Assembly: GCA_014843695.1 (NCBI GenBank) | Contig: CM026390.1 | Span: 102,031,992-102,095,991, forward strand | Origin: Archivesica marissinica | Taxonomy: Eukaryota > Mollusca > Bivalvia > Venerida > Vesicomyidae | Length of the DNA: 64,000 bases | Reading direction: 5' to 3' | Part shown: positions 1 to 34,149 of the stretch, piece by piece | Layout of the letters: each line of letters begins with the position of its first letter | Numbering within the stretch: position 1 is the stretch's first letter | Made by a program: the position numbers and the translations under genes | The notes under the pieces: generated by a model | Seen by the model: only the letters and a program-made list of their open reading frames with translations | What the model was told of the DNA's origin: nothing | The model's database searches: none

Positions 1-187
1 CCATCTACTAAATTACAGACTGAACAACTTACAGACTGAATAACTTACCAACTAACACCTACTAGCTTATGTAGTAATTTACCTAACTTAAATACTAAAT
101 TAACTACTAAATTAACTACTAAATTAACTACTATCTTAACATCTAACTTACTTGCAAGTTTACTTGCTCACATGCTTGCTTTCTTGC
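1..187. other. Sequence downstream of the ENPP stop, with a short tandem repeat
   Basis: Low-complexity AT-rich DNA with about four copies of a 12-14-bp ACTAAATTA-type repeat near 85-133. It probably belongs to the ENPP 3' UTR or flank. No polyadenylation signal is visible on the minus strand inside the window. Confidence 0.4.
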
Positions 188-20387
<20,200 letters not shown>

Positions 20388-20804
20388 GTTGCTCCTATAC
20401 AGTAACGCAGGCGGTTATGGGGTATGCATACATGTGTCGCTAAGTGATCTGGTTTATGCATGTTGGTATACTAGAGGACATAGAAAACGCACACCTACAT
20501 TATATGATTATTATTACATGAAAACGAAATACGAAGGAATCCATCAAAGATATATCACATCTTTATTACAAAACACAAACTGAACAACTAAAAATATTCC
20601 ACTTAAGTTTTATCAACATAAAAATGTATTTGTTTTCACTAATGCATAACTTAACATAAGGCAGACTAGTCTGTCTGTTTCTTGTATGGCAACCCATCGT
20701 AACATGTGTTGTGGATAATTGAAGCTGTAAAACAACGTGTTAACTTATGTGCTATACAATTATGTCCTATGTAGTAACATCGATTGATATTATAAGTTAA
20801 AGAG
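20388..20804. other. Upstream flank of the ENPP start codon
   Basis: AT-rich DNA that should hold the ENPP 5' UTR and promoter, or an upstream untranslated exon. No TATA box or other element can be assigned with confidence. Confidence 0.4.
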
Positions 20805-22255
20805 TATTGCTACTGTATTATTATTATAGTGTATTATTAGTATGGTATTATTATTGTGTTACTAGAATATTGCTATTGTATTATTAGTGCGTTATTAGTA
20901 TATTACTAATACATTACTAGCGCATTACTAGCACATTACTAGCACATTACTAGTGCATATCTAGTATATTACTAATACATTACTAGCGCATTACTAGCAC
21001 ATTACTAGCGCATTACTCGTACATTACTAATGCATTACTAGCACATTACTAGCACATTACTAGCACATTACTAGCGCATTACTAGTGCATATCTAGTATA
21101 TTACTAATACATTACTAGCGCATTACTAGCACATTACTAGCACATTACTAGCACATTACTAGCACATTACTAGCGCATTACTAGTGCATATCTAGTATAT
21201 TACTAATACATTACTAGCGCATTACTAGCGCATTACTCGTACATTACTAATGCATTACTAGCGCATTACTAGTGCATATCTAGTATATTACTAACACATT
21301 ACTAGTACATTACTAGTACATTACTAGTACATTACTAGTACATTACTAGTACATTACTAATGCATTACTAGCGCATTACTAGTGCATAGCTAGTATATTA
21401 CTAACACATTAATAGTACATTAATAGTACATTACTAGTGCATTACTAGTACATTACTAGTACATTACTAGTGTATTACTAGTATATTACTAGTACATTAC
21501 TGGTGCATAGCTAGTATATTACTAACACATTAATAGTACATTAATAGTACATTACTAGTGCATTACTAGTATATTACTAGTACATTACTATTGCATAGCT
21601 AGTATATTACTAGTGCATTACTAGTACATTACTAGTACATTGCTAGCGCATTACTAGTGCATTACTAGCGCATTACTAATGCATTATTAGTACATTACTA
21701 ATGCATTACTAGCGCTTTACTATTACATTACTAATGCATTATTAGTACATTACTAATACATTACTAGGGCATTAATAGTACATTACTAATGCATTACTAG
21801 TACATTACTAATGCATTACTAGCGCTTTACTATTACATTACTATTACATTACTAGCGCATTACTAGTACATTACTAGTGCATTACTAGTGTATATCTAGT
21901 ATATTACTAATACATTACTAGTACATTACTAGTGCATTACTATTACATTACTAGTGCATTACTAATGCATTACTAGCGCATTACTAGTACATTACTAGTG
22001 CATATCTAGTATATTACTAACACATTACTAGTGCATTACTAGTACATTACTAATACATTACTAGTACATTACTAGTGCAACTAGTGCATTACTAATACAT
22101 TACTAGCGTATTACTAGCGCATTACTCGTACATTACTAGCGCATGGCTAGTACATTACTAGCGCATTACTAGTGCATTACTAGTGCATTACTCGCGCAGT
22201 ACTAGTGCATTACTAGTATATTACTAGCGCATTACTTGAGCATTACTAGTGTATG
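20805..22255. repeat. 10-11-bp minisatellite (ACATTACTAGT type)
   Basis: About 1.45 kb of CATTACTAG(T/C)(A/G) units with point variants and a recurring CATATCTAGTATATTACTAA variant at irregular multiples, showing local higher-order structure. It grades at the left from TATTATTAGT simple sequence. Confidence 0.95.
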
Positions 22256-22395
22256 TAACGTAGAAGCTTGGCAAGCAACATATTGCCGTTTTGCAGTGGA
22301 AAAAAGCAGTCAATAATTTTATTTTAAATTTTTAATGCTTAGTAAGCCAGTAACCATTGTAAGCTTGCACATGTTAGTAAGACTACAACGTGTAT

Positions 22396-22925
22396 TTAAA
22401 GCGACCGTACATCGCAATAAGCAAATAAAATGCATTTTGTTCACGTATAAATGCGTTGCTACTACAAATTCTTCCGAATACATCCGAACACTAACATTGA
22501 ATCAATAAACAGTGCTTTTTTTATCTACACACTTTCAAAAATTGAAAGTAGGATTTCATATAACGATCATCCACGCTCCTGAATTGACGTTTGTTTGTCA
22601 TCGGAGTCAATACTAAGCGCGAGATAATGTTGTTTAAAGATAATTGAACTAAGACTAGTCTACAAATAAATATGCATAGGCACACATGTGAGATATAACT
22701 GTAAACCTGTACAATAAATCGTGTTATTAAGGATATACGAGTTGTAGTACGCATGCATGTTGACCATATTTACATTTTTTTGTGAACAAACTGCGTATAC
22801 GACGTTTGATTATTAGTTGAAATACTCAGTATTCGAGGCAAATATTTGGGAAAGATTATACCATATAATAGGAAAATACATTCTGTAGAAATTTGAGTTT
22901 TCACTAAATGTAGTGTCGCTTTAAA
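22396..22925. mobile_element. MITE with TTAAAGCGAC ends (copy 1)
   Basis: 530 bp starting TTAAAGCGACCGTACATCG and ending TGTAGTGTCGCTTTAA, an imperfect inverted repeat. The interior matches the copy at 24655-25091 (GTAGGATTTCATATAA, CACGCTCCTGAATTGACG, ATTATACCATATAA). No ORF. Confidence 0.8.
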
Positions 22926-23121
22926 TACAGTATGGATACAACAGAATTATCACTGTCGTATACATGGCTTATCTTCCTGCCTTTAGTGGTATGCATGCTA
23001 CATGTGATCTCGCTATATCGGTTAATGTGAACACATTGAATGTGTTTTTGCTCAATATGTCTCCGTACGTGAATATAGCTACTATCCATTAAACTTCGTT
23101 TGGGAGATTGTATGTGTAAGC
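22926..23121. other. Unassigned AT-rich DNA between MITE and SINE
   Basis: No gene or repeat recognised. Confidence 0.5.
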
Positions 23122-23195
23122 GGCACGGCTAGCTCAGTTGGTGGAGCGTTTTCCTGTTAAGCAAAGGGTCCATGGTTCGAACCCGGGTTGATTTA
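23122..23195 (+). repeat. tRNA-like SINE head (anticodon-position GTT)
   Basis: It has a perfect A box (TAGCTCAGTTGG) and B box (GGTTCGAACCC). The anticodon stem has one mismatch and the acceptor arms do not pair, so this is a SINE head or tRNA pseudogene and not a functional tRNA. Confidence 0.6.
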
Positions 23196-23237
23196 ATCGT
23201 CATATTACATTTTACTGTTGTCATAGTTGGATACACG

Positions 23238-23455
23238 TGGCGTCCGTGGTCCAGTGGTAGAGCGTCGGATTTGGAATCGAACGGTCCCGGGTTCGATACT
23301 CTGTCAGGCCACGTGTGTAGTGTCATTGAGCAAGGCACCTCACACACATTGCTTAGTACTGGTTAACCACTTAGGTCGGCTAAGCCTGCCCAGGAAAACA
23401 TGTCTAGGTACCCGCGAGGGGTTTGACATTAATGGAACATACATACATACATACC
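23238..23455 (+). mobile_element. tRNA-derived SINE, family B (copy 1)
   Basis: The head has TGGTCCAGTGGTAGAGCG and GGGTTCGATAC boxes. The body contains ATTGAGCAAGGCACCTCACA and GGTCGGCTAAGCCTGCC. The tail CCCGCGAGGGGTTTGACATTA ends in (ACAT)n. The same family is inverted at 50519-50746. Confidence 0.88.
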
Positions 23456-23629
23456 GCATATTATTATTTCTGTTTTAATCGGTGGATACGTCATGTTAAA
23501 AGTATGTGGCCTATATTGGATTGCTTGATAAGACATTTTCTGTTTCTGTGTTCTGTCTCCCCTAGTATGCATGCTCCTTGTCCAGAGTGATATATAAAAG
23601 TAAAGTATTGTTTGTTTATTATAGTACAG

Positions 23630-23916
23630 ACGGATCTGTAGTCCAGTGGTAACACGCAGGACTGGTAATACAGGGATCGCAGGTTCGATCCCCCGTCTGA
23701 CCCTAATACAAATAAACAGTCTTTCAGATTAGACTTTAAACCGAAGCTCGAGTCGGTGCTGTACACCGTGCACATAAAAGAGCCAGAGGAGACTCTGGAA
23801 TGGGTCGCTGTCTGTATCATTGCACTGTCCTCCAAAAATCTAAAATGACTAATCTCTTCAGGGAGCGTCGCTCATATGGGCAACCGGTAGCGACGATAAA
23901 TAAACGTAAAACACAC
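23630..23916 (+). mobile_element. tRNA-derived SINE, family C (copy 1) with 11-bp target duplication
   Basis: The head CGGATCTGTAGTCCAGTGG and the B box AGGTTCGATCC are tRNA-like. The body holds CAGAGGAGACTCTGGAATGG and the tail GCAACCGGTAGCGACGATAA. The flank TTTATTATAGT is duplicated at 23615-23625 and 23919-23929. Confidence 0.92.
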
Positions 23917-23929
23917 AATTTATTATAGT

Positions 23930-24277
23930 GTCACCCGTATTGAAATGATCATCAATTTCTGACTGATGAGACACCTGTTATGGTCATCGATGCTTCCCGA
24001 ATCTTATCTTTGAAAGTCAGCCGCCTGGCTGCTACCATTATATTTAACTAACTGGCGACATACTAAGGGAAGCAAGTCATGCAATATCTTACATATGTAC
24101 TGTTTGAGTTACCTCCCCTATGCTGCCTTTCTTGTTCAGAAATTTACCTGTAAATAAAAATGTATTTAAGTGAAACACACGTAACGTGATGTATTGTCTA
24201 TGAAACGTGCTCACGATGACTGAGTGATTGACTGACTGATGGTAGCTATATGTAACCCCCGGGATATGTACCCATAT
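23930..24277. other. Unassigned DNA
   Basis: Ordinary sequence with a short GACTGA repeat near 24218-24240. No gene seen. Confidence 0.5.
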
Positions 24278-24282
24278 ATACT

Positions 24283-24316
<34 letters not shown>

Positions 24317-24354
24317 GAGAGGAGAGAGAGATGAGAGAGGAGAAGGAGAGAGAT

Positions 24355-24408
<54 letters not shown>

Positions 24409-24420
24409 GAGGAGAGAGAG

Positions 24421-24484
<64 letters not shown>

Positions 24485-24512
24485 GAGAGAGAGAGAGAGA
24501 GGAGAGAGAGAT
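24278..24512. repeat. (TA)n followed by long (GA)n microsatellite
   Basis: TA dinucleotides to about 24316, then about 195 bp of almost pure AG with scattered AT and GGA interruptions. Long Arg-Glu or Leu-Ser ORFs here are artefacts. Confidence 0.97.
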
Positions 24513-24654
24513 GTATATATCTATTTTTATTACTTTTATAGCTTACATATACTATGAATGAAGTGTGCATACATTGTATACGCCAATCAATCCTATGTAA
24601 TCCAGGAAACGCGAGTATAATTCAACACATGTTGTAAAAAAGATATGATACAGC

Positions 24655-25091
24655 TTAAAGCGGCATGCTACAACACATTCTACCGAAATATTCCGAACAC
24701 AAACTTTGAATCAATATAAAGCGTTTACGATCTACATTCTCTCAAATGTAAAAGTAGGATTTCATATAAAGGTCAGCCACGCTCCTGAATTGACGTAATT
24801 GAGATAATTTAAATCAGATTAATCTAAAAATAAATATGCATAGGCATTTATATGAGATATAACGGTACATTTGTACAATACATATTGTTATTCAGGATAC
24901 ACGTGTTGTATTACGCAAGGATACTGACCTGATTTACATTATTTAGTTAAATAATCAAACGTCGTATACGATGTTTGTTTATTAGTTTAAATACTTAGAT
25001 TATGTGGCAAATATAAACAAAATATACCATATAACAGGACATTACAGTCTGTAGCAATTTGCTTTTTTTCATCTATGTAATGTCGCTTTAA
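24655..25091. mobile_element. MITE with TTAAAGCGGC ends (copy 2)
   Basis: 437 bp, related to 22396-22925 along most of its length. Begins TTAAAGCGGCATGCTACAAC and ends TGTAATGTCGCTTTAA. Confidence 0.8.
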
Positions 25092-25261
25092 GAACATTTC
25101 GATTACATATTTAAGATTAATATCAGGGCATACATCCGGGGATCTCATCAAGCATAGTTTATGAAATTTTAATATTATTTAAATCGTTTTATGATAAAAA
25201 ATAACATAAATCAATGTTACTCATGCCCAAATCCGGTAGATGTAACTGTCAGAGAGAATCC

Positions 25262-25897
25262 GCATTTACAGACCTGTATATATATATATATGTTACAGAC
25301 AGTACTTCAGCTACACACCTGTATATATGTTACAGACATTACTTCAGCTACACACCTGTATATATGTTACAGACAGTACTTCAGTTACACACCTGTATAT
25401 ATATATGTTACAGACAGTACTTCAGTTACACACCTGTATATATATATATATATATATGTTACAGACAGTACTTCAGTTACACACCTGTATATATATATAT
25501 GTTACAGACATACTTCAGTTACACACCTGTATATATAATATGTTACAGACAGTACTTCAGTTACACACCTGTATATATATATATGCTACAGACAGTACTT
25601 CGGTTACACACCTGTATATATATGTTACAGACAGTACTTCAGTTACACACCTGTATATATATATGTTACAGACAGTACTTCAGTTACACACCTGTATATA
25701 TATATATTATATGTTACAGACAGTACTTGAGCTACACACCTGTATATATATATGTTACAGACAGTACTTCAGTTACACACCTGTATATATATATGTTACA
25801 GACAGTACTTCGTTACACACCTGTATATATATATGTTACAGACAGTACTTCAGCTACACACCTGTATATAGTACAGATCAGTACTTCAGTTACACAC

Positions 25898-25942
<45 letters not shown>

Positions 25943-27424
25943 GTTGTTACAGACAGTACTTCAGTTACACACCTGTATATAGATATATATATATATGTTA
26001 CAGACAGTACTTCAGTTACACACCTGTATATATATAGTTATAGACAGTACTTCAGTTACACACCTGTATATATAAATATATGTTACAGACAGTACTTCAG
26101 TTACATACCTGTATATATATATGTTACAGAGAGTAAGTCAGTTACACACCTGTATATATATATATATGTTACAGAGAGTACCTCAGTTATATACCTGTAT
26201 ATATATATGTTACAGAGAGTAAGTCAGTTAAACACCTGTATATATATATGTAACAGAGAGTACCTCAGTTACATACCTGTATGTATATATGTTACAGAGA
26301 GTAAGTCAGTTACACACCTGTATATATATATATATGTTACAGAGAGTATCTCAGTTACATACCTGTATATATATATGTTACAGAGAGTAAGTCAGTTACA
26401 CACCTATATATATATATATGTTACAGAGAGTAACTCAGTTACACACCTGTATATATATATATATATGTTACAGAGAGTAAGTCAGTTACACACCTGTATA
26501 TATGTTACAGAGAGTACTTCAGTTACACACCTGTATGTATATATATGTTACAGAGAGTACCTCAGTTACATACCTGTGTATATATATATGTTACAGAGAG
26601 TACTTAAGTTACAGACCTGTATATATGTTCCAGAGAGTAAGTCAGTTACACATCTGTATATATATATATGTTGCAGAGAGTACTTCAGTTACACACCTGT
26701 ATATATATATATATATATATGTTACAGAGAGTACCTCAGTTACATACCTGTATATATATATATATATATATATATGTTACAGAGAGTACGTCAGTTACAC
26801 ACCTGTATATATGTTACAGTGAGTACTTCAGTTACACACCTGTATATATGTTACAGTGAGTACTTCAGCTACACACCTGTATATATATATATATGTTAGA
26901 GACAGTACTTCAGTTACACACCTGTATATATATATATGTTACAGTGAGTACTTCAGTTACACACCTGTATATATGTTACAGTGAGTACTTCAGTTACACA
27001 CCTGTATATATGTTACAGACAGTACTTCAGTTACACACCTGTATATATATATATATGTTACAGACAGTAATTCAGTTACACACCTGTATATATATATGTT
27101 ACAGACAGTACTTCAGTTACATACCTGTATATATATATGTTACAGAGAGTACTTCAGTTACACACCTGTATATATATATATGTTACAGACATTACTTCAG
27201 TTACACACCTGTATATATATATATGTTACAGAGAGTAAGTCAGCTACACACCTGTATATATATATGTTACAGAGAGTACCTCAGTTACATACCTGTATAT
27301 ATATATGTTACAGAGAGTACCTCAGTTACATACCTGTATATATATATGTTACAGAGAGTACGTCAGTTACATACCTGTATATATGATACATGCAGTACCT
27401 CAGTTACATACCTGTATATATATA
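25262..27424. repeat. TA-rich minisatellite, left part of a 10.7-kb array
   Basis: Units of about 36-50 bp have the constant core GTTACAGA(C/G)AGTA followed by TCAGTTACACACCTGTA and a variable (TA)n. In this part the core shifts from GACAGTACTTC to GAGAGTAAGTC/GAGAGTACCTC. All long frames through it are artefacts. Confidence 0.97.
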
Positions 27425-28424
27425 NNNNNNNNNNNNNNNNNNNNNNNNNNNNNNNNNNNNNNNNNNNNNNNNNNNNNNNNNNNNNNNNNNNNNNNNNNNN
27501 NNNNNNNNNNNNNNNNNNNNNNNNNNNNNNNNNNNNNNNNNNNNNNNNNNNNNNNNNNNNNNNNNNNNNNNNNNNNNNNNNNNNNNNNNNNNNNNNNNNN
27601 NNNNNNNNNNNNNNNNNNNNNNNNNNNNNNNNNNNNNNNNNNNNNNNNNNNNNNNNNNNNNNNNNNNNNNNNNNNNNNNNNNNNNNNNNNNNNNNNNNNN
27701 NNNNNNNNNNNNNNNNNNNNNNNNNNNNNNNNNNNNNNNNNNNNNNNNNNNNNNNNNNNNNNNNNNNNNNNNNNNNNNNNNNNNNNNNNNNNNNNNNNNN
27801 NNNNNNNNNNNNNNNNNNNNNNNNNNNNNNNNNNNNNNNNNNNNNNNNNNNNNNNNNNNNNNNNNNNNNNNNNNNNNNNNNNNNNNNNNNNNNNNNNNNN
27901 NNNNNNNNNNNNNNNNNNNNNNNNNNNNNNNNNNNNNNNNNNNNNNNNNNNNNNNNNNNNNNNNNNNNNNNNNNNNNNNNNNNNNNNNNNNNNNNNNNNN
28001 NNNNNNNNNNNNNNNNNNNNNNNNNNNNNNNNNNNNNNNNNNNNNNNNNNNNNNNNNNNNNNNNNNNNNNNNNNNNNNNNNNNNNNNNNNNNNNNNNNNN
28101 NNNNNNNNNNNNNNNNNNNNNNNNNNNNNNNNNNNNNNNNNNNNNNNNNNNNNNNNNNNNNNNNNNNNNNNNNNNNNNNNNNNNNNNNNNNNNNNNNNNN
28201 NNNNNNNNNNNNNNNNNNNNNNNNNNNNNNNNNNNNNNNNNNNNNNNNNNNNNNNNNNNNNNNNNNNNNNNNNNNNNNNNNNNNNNNNNNNNNNNNNNNN
28301 NNNNNNNNNNNNNNNNNNNNNNNNNNNNNNNNNNNNNNNNNNNNNNNNNNNNNNNNNNNNNNNNNNNNNNNNNNNNNNNNNNNNNNNNNNNNNNNNNNNN
28401 NNNNNNNNNNNNNNNNNNNNNNNN
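27425..28424. other. Assembly gap of exactly 1000 N
   Basis: A run of 1000 N interrupts the TA-rich minisatellite. The round number suggests a placeholder, so the true array length is unknown. Confidence 0.99.
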
Positions 28425-31400
28425 TATATGTTACAGAGAGTACTTCAGTTACAGACATGTATACATGATACATGCAGTACCTCAGTTACATACCTGTATA
28501 TATATATGTTACAGAGAGTACATCAGTTACATACCTGATATATATATATGTTACAGAGAGTACTTCAGTTACAGACATGTATATATGATACATGCAGTAC
28601 CTCAGTTACATACCTGTATATATATATGTTACAGATAGTACATCAGTTACATACCTGTATATATATATGTTACAGAGAGTACATCAGTTACATACCTGTA
28701 TATATATATGTTACAGATAGTACATCAGTTACATACCTGTATATATATATATGTTACAGAGAGTACCTCAGTTACATACCTGTATATATATATGTTACAG
28801 AGAGTACATCAGTTACAGACATGTATACATGATACATGCAGTACCTCAGTTACAGACCTGTATATATATATGTTACAGAGAGTACATCGGTTACAGACAT
28901 GTATACATGATACATGCAGTACCTCAGTTACATACCTGTATATATATATGTTACAGAGAGTACATCGGTTACAGACAGTATACATATACACAGTACCTCA
29001 GTTACATACCTGTATATATATATGTTACAGAGAGTACTTCAGTTACATACCTGTATATATATATGTTACAGAGAGTACATCGGTTACAGACATGTATACA
29101 TGATACATGCAGTACCTCAGTTACATACCTGTATATATATATGTTACAGAGAGTACTTCAGTTACATACCTGTATATATATATGTTACAGAGAGTACATC
29201 GGTTACAGACATGTATATATGATACAGACAGTACCTCAGTTACAGACCTGTATATATATATATGTTACAGAGAGTACCTCAGTTACATACCTGTATATAT
29301 ATATGTTACAGAGAGTACCTCAGTTACATACCTGTATGTATATATGTTACAGAGAGTAAGTCAGTTACACACCTGTATATATATATGTTACAGAGAGTAC
29401 CTCAGTTACATACCTGAATATATATATGTTACAGAGAGTAAGTCAGTTACACACCTGTATATATATATGTTACAGAGAGTACCTCAGTTACATACCTGTA
29501 TATATATGTTACAGAGAGTAAGTCAGTTACACACCTGTATATATATATATGTTACAGAGAGTAAGTCAGTTACACACCTGTATATATGTTACAGAGAGTA
29601 CCTCAGTTACATACCTGTATGTATATATGTTACAGAGAGTAAGTCAGTTACAGACATGTATGTATATATGTTACAGAGAGTACCTCAGTTACATACCTGT
29701 ATATATATATGTTACAGAGAGTACGTCAGTTACACACCTGTATATATACACAGAGAGTACCTCAGTTACATACCTGTATATATATATGTTACAGAGAGTA
29801 AGTCAGTTACACACCTGTATATATATATGTTACAGAGAGTACCTCAGTTACATACCTGTATATATATATGTTACAGAGAGTACCTCAGTTACATACCTGT
29901 ATATATATATGTTACAGAGAGTACCTCAGTTACATACCTGTATATATATATATGTTACAGAGAGTACCTCAGTTACATACCTGTATATATATATGTTACA
30001 GAGAGTATCTCAGTTACATACCTGTATATATATATATGTTACAGAGAGTACATCAGTTACATACCTGATATATATATATATGTTACAGAGAGTACATCAG
30101 TTACATACCTGATATATATATATATGTTACAGAGAGTACCTCAGTTACATACCTGTATATATATATATATGTTACAGAGAGTACCTCAGTTACACACCTG
30201 TAATATATATATATATATGTTACAGAGAGTACATCAGTTACATACCTGTATATATATATGTTACAGAGAGTACATCAGTTACAGACCTGTATATATATAT
30301 GTTACAGAGAGTACATCAGTTACATACCTGTATATATATATATGTTACAGAGAGTACCTCAGTTACATACCTGTATATATATATGTTACAGAGAGTACTT
30401 CAGTTACATACCTGTATATATATATATGTTACAGAGAGTAAGTCAGTTACACACCTGTATATATATGTTACAGAGAGTACTTCAGTTACAGACATGTATA
30501 CATGATACATACAGTACTCAGTTACAACCTGTATATATATATGTTACAGAGAGTACCTCAGTTACATACCTGTATATATATATATGTTACAGAGAGTACT
30601 TCAGTTACAGACCTGTATATATATATATTACAGAGAGTACGTCAGTTACATACCTGTATATATATATGTTACAGAGAGTACCTCAGTTACATACCTGTAT
30701 ATATATATATGTTACAGAGAGTACCTCAGTTACATACCTGTATAATATATATGTTACAGAGAGTACATCAGTTACAGACCTGTATATATATATATGTTAC
30801 AGAGAGTACCTCAGTTACATACCTGTATATATATATATGTTACAGAGAGTACGTCAGTTACAGACCTGTATATATAATATATGTTACAGAGAGTACATCA
30901 GTTACAGACCTGTATATATATATGTTACAGAGAGTACCTCAGTTACAGACCTGTATATATATATATGTTACAGAGAGTACCTCAGTTACAGACCTGATAT
31001 ATATATATATGTTACAGAGAGTACGTCAGTTACATACCTGTATATATATATGTTACAGAGAGTACCTCAGTTACATACCTGTATATATATATATGTTACA
31101 GAGAGTACCTCAGTTACACACCTGTATATATGTTACAGAGAGTACTTCAGTTACACACCTGTATATATGTTACAGAGAGTACTTCAGTTACACACCTGTA
31201 TATATGTTACAGAGTACGTCAGTAACACACCTGTATATATGTTACAGAGAGTACTTCAGTTACAGACCTGTATATATGTTACAGACAGTACCTCAGTTAC
31301 ACACCTGTATATATGTTACAGAGAGTACTTCAGTTACACACCTGTATATATATTACAGAAGTACCTCAGTTACAACCTGTATATATGTTACAGAGAGTAC

Positions 31401-34112
31401 CTCAGTTACACACCTGTATATATGTTACAGAGAGTACGTCAGTACACACATGTATATATGTTACAGAGAGTAAGTCAGTTACACACCTGTATATATGTTA
31501 CAGAGAGTACTTCAGTTACACACCTGTATATAGTTACAGAGTACTCAGTACACCTGTATATATGTTACAAGTACTTCAGTTACACACCTGTAATATGTTA
31601 CAGAGAGTACTTCAGTTACACACCTGTATATATTTACAGAGTATCAGTTACACCTGTATATATGTTACAGAGAGTACTTCAGTTACACACCTGTATATAT
31701 GTTACAGAGAGTACTCAGTTACACACCTGTATATATGTTACAGAGAGTACGTCAGTTACACACCTGTATATATGTTACAGAGAGTACCTCAGTTACACAC
31801 CTGTATATATGTTACAGGCAGTACTTCAGTTACACACCTGTATATATGTTACAGAGAGTACTTCAGTTACACACCTGTATATATGTTACAGAGAGTACCT
31901 CAGTTACACACCTGTATATATGTTACAGAGAGTACTTCAGTTACACACCTGTATATATGTTACAGAGAGTACTTCAGTTACACACCTGTATATATGTTAC
32001 AGAGAGTACTTCAGTTACACACCTGTATATATGTTACAGAGAGTACTTCAGTTACACACCTGTATATATGTTACAGAGAGTACTTCAGTTACACACCTGT
32101 ATATATGTTACAGGCAGTACCTCAGTTACATACCTGTATATATATATGGTACATAGAGTATCTCAGTTACATACATGTATATATATATATGTTACAGAGA
32201 GTACATCAGTTGCAGACCTGTATATATATATTACAGAGAGTACTTCAGTTACATACATGTATATATATATATGTTACAGAGATTACTTCAGTTACAGATA
32301 TGTATACATGATACATGCAGTACCTCAGTTACATACCTGTATGTATATATATATATATGTTACAGAGAGTACATCAGTTACATACCTGTATATATATATG
32401 TTACAGAGAGTACTTCAGTTACAGACATGTATACATGATACATGCAGTACCTCAGTTACATACCTGTATATATATATGTTACAGATAGTACATCAGTTAC
32501 ATACCTGTATATATATATATGTTACAGAGAGTACTTCAGTTACAGACATGTATACCTGATACATGCAGTACCTCAGTTACATACCTGTATATATATATGT
32601 TACAGATAGTACATCAGTTACATACCTGTATATATATATGTTACAGATAGTACATCAGTTACATACCTGTATATATATATATGTTACAGATAGTACATCA
32701 GTTACATACCTGTATATATATATGTTACAGATAGTACATCAGTTACATACCTGTATGTATATATGTTACAGATAGTACATCAGTTACATACCTGTATATA
32801 TATATGTTACAGAGAGTACCTCAGTTACATACCTGTATATATATATATGTTACAGAGAGTACATCGGTTACAGACATGTATACATGATACATGCAGTACC
32901 TCAGTTACAGACCTGTATATATATATGTTACAGAGAGTACATCGGTTACAGACATGTATACATGATACATGCAGTACCTCAGTTACATACCTGTATATAT
33001 ATATGTTACAGAGAGTACATCGGTTACAGACATGTATACATGATACATGCAGTACCTCAGTTACATACCTGTATATATATATGTTACAAAGAGTACTTCA
33101 GTTACATACCTGTATATATATATGTTACAGAGAGTACATCGGTTACAGACATGTATACATGATACAGGCAGTACCTCAGTTACATACCTGTATATATATA
33201 TGTTACAAAGAGTACTTCAGTTACATACCTGTATATATATATGTTACAGAGAGTACATCGGTTACAGACATGTATACATTGTACATGCAGTACCTCAGTT
33301 ACAGACCTGTATATATATATATGTTACAGAGAGTACCTCAGTTACATACCTGTATATATATATGTTACAGAGAGTACCTCAGTTACATACCTGTATGTAT
33401 ATATGTTACAGAGAGTAAGTCAGTTACACACCTGTATATATATATGTTATAGAGAGTACCTCTGTTACATACCTGTATATATATATGTTACAGAGAGTAC
33501 CTCAGTTACATACCTGTATATATATATGTTACAGAGAGTACCTCAGTTACATACCTGTATATATATATATGTTACAGAGAGTACCTCAGTTACATACCTG
33601 TATATATATATGTTACATAGAGTATCTCAGTTACATACCTGTATATATATATATGTTACAGAGAGTACATCAGTTGCATACCTGTATATATATATATATG
33701 TTACAGAGAGTACATCAGTTACATACCTGTATATATATATATATGTTACAGAGAGTACCTCAGTTACATACCTGTATATATATATATATGTTACAGAGAG
33801 TACCTCAGTTACACACCTGTATATATATATATATATATGTTACAGAGAGTACATCAGTTACATACCTGTATATATATATGTTACAGAGAGTACATCAGTT
33901 ACAGACCTGTATATAATATATGTTACAGAGAGTACATCAGTTACATACCTGTATATATATATATGTTACAGAGAGTACATCAGTTACATACCTGTATATA
34001 TATATGTTACAGAGAGTACATCAGTTACATACCTGTATATATATATGTTACAGAGAGTACTTTACAGACATGTATACATGATACATTCAGTAGCTCAGTT
34101 ACACACCTGTAT

Positions 34113-34149
<37 letters not shown>

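Noticed and set aside
23122..23310. Functional tRNA genes (GTT and Pro-like)
   Set aside because: A and B boxes are present, but acceptor and anticodon stems do not pair properly and SINE bodies follow.
24353..24541. Arg-Glu repeat protein
   Set aside because: Translation of the (GA)n microsatellite.
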